Origin: Tyto alba
Taxonomy: Eukaryota; Chordata; Aves; Strigiformes; Tytonidae
Direction: 5' to 3'
Assembly: GCF_018691265.1 (NCBI RefSeq)
Contig: NW_024881322.1
Span: forward strand, 15,649,489 to 15,713,488
Length of the DNA stretch: 64,000 bases
The translations under genes were made by a program, and so were the position numbers. The notes below the pieces were generated by a model. The model saw only the letters and a list, made by a program, of their open reading frames with translations. It searched no databases and had not been told where the DNA came from. Positions 60,238-64,000 of this stretch are shown piece by piece. Position 1 is the first letter of the stretch; the number at the start of each line of letters is the position of its first letter.

Positions 60238-63200
60238 CCCCTTGCACTGTGGGAAGATAACAAGATTTCTGCCCTGGGCTGGCATGAGGAGCTGTGGCTA
60301 ATTTATGGCATCATGCTTCTGTGTCAGAAAGGGCTCCTGGTTTGAAACTCAGTTGTAGGTGGAAACTGGCAACTGCTGCCTTGCATGGAGGAGAGGTGCA
60401 CCAGGCATCAGTCTGCAGTATCAAAATGGCAGAGCCAGGGAAGATGTCCCTTTGCAAAATGCTGTCATTCCTATATGGTGGTCTGTCATTTCAGAGTCTA
60501 CTTCTGTGATTTCTTTGTCTGCCACCCTGTTGGTTTCTGACGTCTTGAAGCCTGTTGTGAAAAGTGCTGGGAAGAAGCTGTGACTGTGGCTCACAGTCAG
60601 GGCTCTTTATTCCAGTTAGCCCCTTCTGCTGCCTGATGGTTTTGTTTCCGAGGAGCAGAAGGGAGGGGGGAGGTGACCTCAGTGAGGTCAGATGTCCTTC
60701 TGGATAATCCACAGCCTAAAAACTATAGCTGTGGGGTCACAGGAGATGAGTCTGCATGATTCTCCTTTGGCTCTTAACTTCTTACCTCCTAACTCCAGCT
60801 GGTGTGCACCCTGGTGAAAGAAGATTTGTCTCCAGATTTTATTCTACTCATTTTGTCGGTTGCTGTGGATGTGTTATTTTCTTGCTAGCTACTCTGCCCT
60901 GCTGCTCCTATTCCATTTCTTTCTCCAATCCATGACTTTATGTTGGTGGTTGCAGTCTAGAGGGTCCTTTGCCTGCACAGAATTGCTCTGGAAAAATGTA
61001 GGAAACATGATGCTGCTTTAGTGCCTTCATTCTGTGGTGCTGTTTCCCCTCTGTAGTGCTTGGAAGAGCAGCTGGCAGGCCTGTGAAGAGGGGCAGCAAG
61101 CCAAGCTGCGCCCTGTGGAAGCAGGAGCAATGCCCTTGATACCTCTGGAGTTGCCCACTGCTTGCACGGTGACTGAATTTTCTCTGAAAGCTCGATTTAC
61201 GCAATGTTGTCAACGCTGACCAAATATGCGAGTGTGTCTGTGCTTGTTTCTGAGCTATTGGTGCTATTTCCATCTGTTAATGTGGGCAGGCACTATTAAA
61301 ATCCTCAGCACTTTCAGTCTAGTTGAATAATTTTCTAGCTGCTAGGTTTATAAATTAAACATTTATGGCCATATCTCATACTATTATCTATCCATAGCAA
61401 TACCTCCAGGCAGGGATCTTGAGTTTTTTTGGAGTGTAGACCACTAGTAAATGGAGAGGGAATGTTTCATTTATACCTCATCTCACTCTTGCAGTTCTCA
61501 GTTGCAGGATGTCCCTGAGGTAACCTCAGATATTCTTTGTGAGGAAATAACCTTAGTAAAGAGATTTCTGATGTCTGTGTAGTCTGTGTCAAAGGGAAGA
61601 GCAGAGCTCATTGCAGCATCCTGACTTTTTTTTGTGTCTTTTCAAGTAACTTCCACACATGCGAATATGATCTATCATCTGCAAGCAGGAATAAAGAAGG
61701 CAATATCAGATGAACTACAGACCACAAGAGTGGTAACTAGAGGTCCAACAGTGATAACTAGGAAATTTGCATTGTAACTGTTATTAGAGGAAGCTGAAAG
61801 CTTGATGGGGTCCCAAGAAAATCCACATATATGGACAGATATTTGAGCAAGGAGCACGTGCACTGATTAAAAGAGGAGGCATGTAAAAAGCAACCCACAT
61901 CCAGCATGTCCTTCATCGAGTTGTGAAGTGGGTGGTTCGAGGGGTGAAAAGCAGTATGAGCTCCCATACCAGGAGATTAGTTGAATTTGTCTGGTTATGT
62001 GTATCCAGTATCCTATCTAGACAGTCATCTTTGAAACTTGTGGTAGATCGTTTTGTCTTTCTCCTCCCACCTCCTTCCAGGAAGCTGTTATGAATGTGGA
62101 AAAACTTAGGTGATCACTCAAACCAAAGAAATTATCCTTTTAGAAGAATGCCAAATGCTGGTATGCTTTTGATTTAAATGAAGAGATTTGTCAACACTCT
62201 TAGTGGATTATGTTGAAATTTTACAAACTGGGACATTGGACGTTATAGTTTAGGTGCATTCAGACTCCTAACAGAAGAAAAGCAAATGTAGTCTTATGTA
62301 GGAAGTTACTTCTTTTGGAAAACTGCTTTGCCATTAGTAGGCATAGTTACTTGCCAGAGAGTCGACTATTTGATGTTCTAGTCCTTTCATGGGAGATACT
62401 CTGAGGACAAATGCTTGATATTTCTTCCTGCTCAAATAAGTAGTTGTGAGGTAGAACTGTTGGATTTGTCTCACTTTAATTTAATAATCATATGCTGTCA
62501 CTATGGCAGTGTATTGGACTGTCTGAGTAGGTGTCAGTTTAGGTTCTTAGTTTTATTTAAACAGTATTGATGTTTCAGCCTACCTGGTGAGTCTCTGCCC
62601 AAAAGCCACAATAGAGCATCTCCCAGAAAGCTGGAATTGTTGAACAAATACAAGTTATACTTGGTTGAGCTCTTCTGCTGTTTCTTTCTTTGAGGAGAGT
62701 TTTGGCCTGAGAAAGATGTGTATTTGCTGCCAATCAGTAGGAACTGTAATAGACTGCATGCAAGAACAGAAAAACCCGATTATTCGCCTGGATGAACCCA
62801 AACCCATATACTCCTCCCAGTCTTCCATGAACTGAGTCCCAAAGCAAATGGTTTTCTGGACTGCAACATGGAGATTATAGTATTTCAGCGTTCTGATATT
62901 CACTGTAACACAGCCCTGTCCAGTGAGCCAGTGTTGCGGACCAGACCACGTTCACCTTTGATGTATGACTATTTGAGTTTCAGCATTTACTTCAAGGTAG
63001 TTAGTCTAATGTAGCTGGACCAAATGAAGTAAAGTTTCCTTTAGAACTGTTTCTCCAGTCCAAGTTTGGTCATTAAACCAGACTGAACCTGTGCTCTTTC
63101 TTTGAGAGATTGAGATGCCTTGTGAGGATGTGAAGGACACAGTAATGATGGCTGTTAAAGGACCTGTCTATAGGTAAGCGTCTGACAATTCACGGTTAAG

Positions 63201-64000
63201 CAGGTGTGAGCTGACCAAGAGCAAAGCTTCCCCCAGCTTTGTGTTGTAAATGCTTCTGTGCAGAGAAGTACCTGGATTCTGACTTGCCATTTTGATTTTT
63301 TTGCTTTTTTTGGTGTTTTTTTTTTTTTTTTGAAACTGGTTTTCAAATATCAGAGTGTTTCCAAGGTAACCTCTTTAATCTCCACTCTATACAGATGCTC
63401 ACTTATTTAATACACACATGATGTGTGTAATCCGATTTAAAATGAACAGATGCTCCTAACAACAACCTAACACTAAACATGATGGCTTTCTAGAATAAGC
63501 TTTTGAAGGTGAGAACTTGCTTTGGCCTTGCATACTTTCCAGGAGAACAGCACTTAGATGGAATTTCATTATTATCGATTCCTTTTGTTCCCTGCACTGG
63601 GTGTGCGACTGGTCATGGACTCTGCATCTTGTTTCTTGAGACTGAAGAGTCACCATCTTCAGTGTTACACATGTTTTCAGGACTTGAAAGCACAAAGGAT
63701 TTCAATCCAGTGTTTGCAGTTTTGGAATAAATATCTCAGAAAACTGAAAAGGGAAAAGTTGTAGTTGAACAAAAAATTGTTTTCCAATGACTCCTCATAC
63801 GAAGTATCTGAGGAAGGTGTGCATCACTGGATTAAATGTCAAGAATGAAAAATAAGGGTAGCGGGAAGTGGAGCAAGAGTTGCTCTGCTTATGCAGTTGC
63901 ACTGTTCTGTCAGCTCACAGTCGCTCTCTGCAGAACAAATGAGCGCACGGGGGGATGCATAACATCAACAGAACAAAGCCTGGGAACTCCCAGAGCAACT

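Larger units (their letters stand above)
53199..64000. other. intronic/intergenic sequence, no gene seen
   Basis: No exon or clear transposon could be supported in this 10.8-kb stretch. Simple repeats occur at 55,341-55,360 (T-rich), 55,926-55,944 (19 C), 56,477-56,506 (TTTG), 57,358-57,372 (T), 59,573-59,600 (T-rich), 60,210-60,237 (28 T) and 63,316-63,331 (T). The longest open frame, 154 codons at 56,789-57,253, has no homologous look and no splice context. Confidence 0.45.

Overview
The window looks like avian nuclear DNA. It is mostly non-coding, with AT-rich single-copy sequence broken by CR1-type LINE fragments, endogenous-retrovirus LTRs and A/T homopolymers. The CR1 3' ends and the LTR families (termini TGTGCTGG...ATGACA and TGTCCTGGG...ACGACA) are of the kind common in birds, probably Neoaves. 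The species call rests on remembered repeat types and not on a search.

Region 1 (1-26,636) has no recognisable gene. It holds a deleted endogenous retrovirus at 2,192-4,059, with a tRNA-Lys-like primer-binding site, a purine tract, a truncated 3' LTR and a degenerate internal array of about 48 bp period. It also holds an ATT microsatellite and a 1,073-bp solo LTR (9,740-10,812) with a perfect 5-bp target duplication. Several blocks between 7.4 and 24.5 kb have homeobox-like AT cores, retained CpGs and no repeat signature. They could be conserved regulatory elements, but only an alignment can show that.

Region 2 (26,637-28,000) is the only convincing gene start. A minus-strand CR1 ends about 15 bp from a YY1 site at the left edge of a TATA-less CpG island. 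The island contains GC boxes, a GT/CCGT microsatellite, a 10-codon upstream ORF in strong Kozak context, a GAG/GAA tract and a 17-codon first coding exon (27,663-27,713) that starts a signal peptide and ends at a GTGAGG splice donor. I could not name the gene.

Region 3 (27,714-64,000) would be intron 1 if the gene continues rightwards. No later exon could be supported. It contains three CR1 copies, including an 830-bp plus-strand copy with frameshifted remains of the ORF2 C-terminus. It also has a second 1,072-bp solo LTR (37,925-38,996), a minus-strand solo LTR (49,482-50,042) of the same family as the 2.2-kb provirus, ancient SINE and L2-like relics, and long homopolymers.

No operon-like or multi-gene system is present. 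The most useful observations are the promoter architecture of the unnamed gene, the inverted CR1 pair around its first exon, the long TATA-to-poly(A) spacing in the 1.07-kb LTRs, and the candidate regulatory blocks. I found no strong case for a new biological system.
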